This document shows positions 6,334 to 7,912 of a DNA stretch of 7,912 nt, piece by piece; position 1 is the stretch's first letter; each line of letters opens with the position of its first letter. This DNA comes from Micrococcales bacterium (lineage in GTDB: Bacteria > Actinomycetota > Actinomycetes > S36-B12 > UBA5976), in contig JAHEEQ010000057.1 of assembly GCA_024640585.1 (NCBI GenBank), positions 1 to 7,912 on the forward strand. The letters are read 5' to 3'. The translations under genes were made by a program, and so were the position numbers. The notes below the pieces were generated by a model that did not search any database, had not been told where the DNA came from, and saw only the letters and a list, made by a program, of their open reading frames with translations.

Positions 6334-7907
6334 ATCCGGCTATTGATGGCTCGGGCGCGAGATATCTCAGAGCGGTTTGCAAGTTCTATCTGCAATCTTC
6401 GAGAAAGTTCACTCGCCTTCTCAATATTTTCAGCGTCCAAGTAATAAGTAACAGCCAAAGTTAGGTTCTCAAGAGCTTCGCGCGTATCTTTTCTAACCAG
6501 TGCTTGAAGTTCGTGAAAGCGCGCAAGTTTCGATGGGTCATCAACAAAGAATTTTTCGTCAATTAGTTCCGCCAAGGTTTTGGTCAGCAACTCCCCTTCA
6601 GGTGAAGTCAATTCTGGAATACCACCTGCCACAATGAATTCAGGCTTCAGTGATACTAGATCATTTACGATACTTTGGTTTTCAAGATAGACCGCTTTGT
6701 TTTCAATTTCGAACAATTCATTCATACTTGGATTAAGCAAGCTGAAAGTACTTGCGGCACCACTTAATAATTGAATTTCTAAAGACAAACGAAGTTTTAC
6801 CAACGACAACATGGAATGGGGATTATTTAAATCATGTTCTCGATTGCACTCGCGTAAATTAATTTTCTTCGCAGAATCGTCACATCCGCTAAGACGCAAT
6901 TGGGCTAGTGGCACATTTCCCATTTCAAGTGCAGCATGTGCAGCGGCAGCTTCGGCTAATACTGCTTGGGCAAAGTCACCACCCATTTTCATAACTTCTG
7001 CCGCAGTAGTAAGCAACTGGTAGGCGGATTCATATTGACCAAGCGCTATCAAAGCGTGGCCGATATTGGCATTGGCATTTGTGGCTTGCTTTGGAAAATG
7101 TTCTTTTATTGCACGCTGTTTTACAGATTCCGCAATTTCAATTGCGAGTTCGAAATTTCCATCTTCGCGATGCAATTGGGAAAGTTGATTTCCAAATTCA
7201 CAAATTCCCGTAGCTTCATTCATTAATGTTGAAAATTCGCGAGCCGCGTTGAGTTCATCAATCCCAAGCTCTGGCCTTCCCATCATTTTATGGCAGGCCG
7301 CAATGAGCGGTCGGAAAACAACTGCATGGCGAATATTTCCTTCTCCTGAACTTAACTCCAGACCTTTGCGCAAGAAATCTATTGCGAGTTCCGGTTGGCC
7401 GAGACTTAAGTAGGCAACCCCAACTCCTTCATACGCATGAGTGAGTAAAAGTGTGTCGTCTAGATCTTCAGCTGTGTGCATTGTGATTTCAAAATACTTT
7501 AGAGCTTCTTCTCGATTGAACAATTCATTGTGAATTTGGCCGATGATGTGGGTGGTGGTTGCATAGAAAGCATCCTCGCGCGCGTCAATTGAAATATCCG
7601 CAGCTTTCATATAAAAAGTTAGCGCCTGTTCAAATTCACCAGCATGGCGTAAACATGAACCAGCATTTGAATAACATTTTGCAGCGTCTAAATCGTGTCC
7701 AAGTTTTTGCCACTCAAAAGCCGCCTGATCGGCAAGCATCGACGCTTTAGAAAAATCGTTGCGCTCAAAAGCCAAACCACCGAGGTGATTCAAAGTGTCT
7801 GCTTTCTGCGAGCCCATTAAATGGGGAATAGCGGCCCAGCATTGATCTTCGGTCGCTGATTCAACATCAAAATGTTGGGCATCGAATTCTTCGGCATCAA
7901 ATCTCAT
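6327..7907 (-). CDS. TPR-repeat protein of unknown function (N-terminus possibly beyond the window)
   Basis: I do not recognise a specific family. The 526-residue product has no signal peptide or membrane helix and is mainly alpha-helical. Eight TPR-like units recur with an exact 40-residue period: their central helices begin at residues 42, 82, 122, 162, 202, 242, 282 and 322 (for example VGVAYLSLGQPELA at 162-175 and IGHALIALGQYESA at 282-295). Such 40-residue TPRs occur in signalling and regulatory proteins that bind partner proteins or peptides. Residues 346-526 are less regular but still helical, with a further TPR-like pair near 466-510 ending in a basic tail. The N-terminus holds a three-fold FDA/FDA/FDV pentad (residues 3-14). 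The ATG at 7907 has only 5 bases before the edge, the frame is open there, and no SD can be seen, so a longer protein with an N-terminal domain is possible. The stop is TAG at 6329-6327, 53 bp before tRNA-Phe. Confidence 0.85.
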   Translation of the reverse strand: MRFDAEEFDAQHFDVESATEDQCWAAIPHLMGSQKADTLNHLGGLAFERNDFSKASMLADQAAFEWQKLGHDLDAAKCYSNAGSCLRHAGEFEQALTFYMKAADISIDAREDAFYATTTHIIGQIHNELFNREEALKYFEITMHTAEDLDDTLLLTHAYEGVGVAYLSLGQPELAIDFLRKGLELSSGEGNIRHAVVFRPLIAACHKMMGRPELGIDELNAAREFSTLMNEATGICEFGNQLSQLHREDGNFELAIEIAESVKQRAIKEHFPKQATNANANIGHALIALGQYESAYQLLTTAAEVMKMGGDFAQAVLAEAAAAHAALEMGNVPLAQLRLSGCDDSAKKINLRECNREHDLNNPHSMLSLVKLRLSLEIQLLSGAASTFSLLNPSMNELFEIENKAVYLENQSIVNDLVSLKPEFIVAGGIPELTSPEGELLTKTLAELIDEKFFVDDPSKLARFHELQALVRKDTREALENLTLAVTYYLDAENIEKASELSRRLQIELANRSEISRARAINSRIY

Positions 7908-7912
7908 ACAGG

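Overview
The window looks like a stretch of chromosome from a low-to-moderate GC actinobacterium (about 42-45% GC by eye, not computed). The support is threefold. GlgC and the GT4-type GlgA are of the actinobacterial kind and diverge from a very short shared spacer, as in Mycobacterium. ppk1 is followed by a MutT1-type Nudix/histidine-phosphatase fusion, a pair also adjacent in Mycobacterium. None of the three tRNA genes encodes its CCA end. A small planktonic (freshwater or marine) actinobacterium would fit, but the genus cannot be fixed from this sequence.

Layout, left to right. 1-355 (minus): N-terminal 118 codons of an EamA/DMT-type membrane transporter that runs off the left edge. 356-1510 (minus): glgA/glgM-type glycosyltransferase, whose stop codon directly abuts the transporter start. 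1511-1557: 47-bp divergent promoter region. 1558-2781 (plus): glgC, ADP-glucose pyrophosphorylase. After a 9-bp convergent gap, 2791-3762 (minus): Nudix plus histidine phosphatase fusion, overlapping by 4 bp the end of ppk1 (polyphosphate kinase, minus, up to about 5852). 5853-5907: AT-rich leader region with a perfect 9-bp inverted repeat. 5908-6273: tRNA-Asp, tRNA-Glu, then an intrinsic terminator and tRNA-Phe, all on the minus strand. 6327-7907 (minus): a protein built mainly of eight TPR repeats with an exact 40-residue period; its true N-terminus may lie beyond the right edge.

How the genes work together: GlgC makes ADP-glucose and GlgA uses it for alpha-1,4-glucan or maltose-1-phosphate synthesis, so the left half is carbon storage. 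PPK1 makes polyphosphate from ATP, and its coupled partner probably cleans or recycles nucleotides (8-oxo-GTP or diadenosine polyphosphates), so the right-centre is phosphate storage and nucleotide hygiene. The two storage modules converge tail to tail.

I found no mobile element, CRISPR array, phage gene or obvious new defence system. The content is mostly ordinary housekeeping. The points most worth checking are the probably leaderless divergent glg promoters, the inverted repeat before ppk1, and the regularly repeating TPR protein of unknown function.
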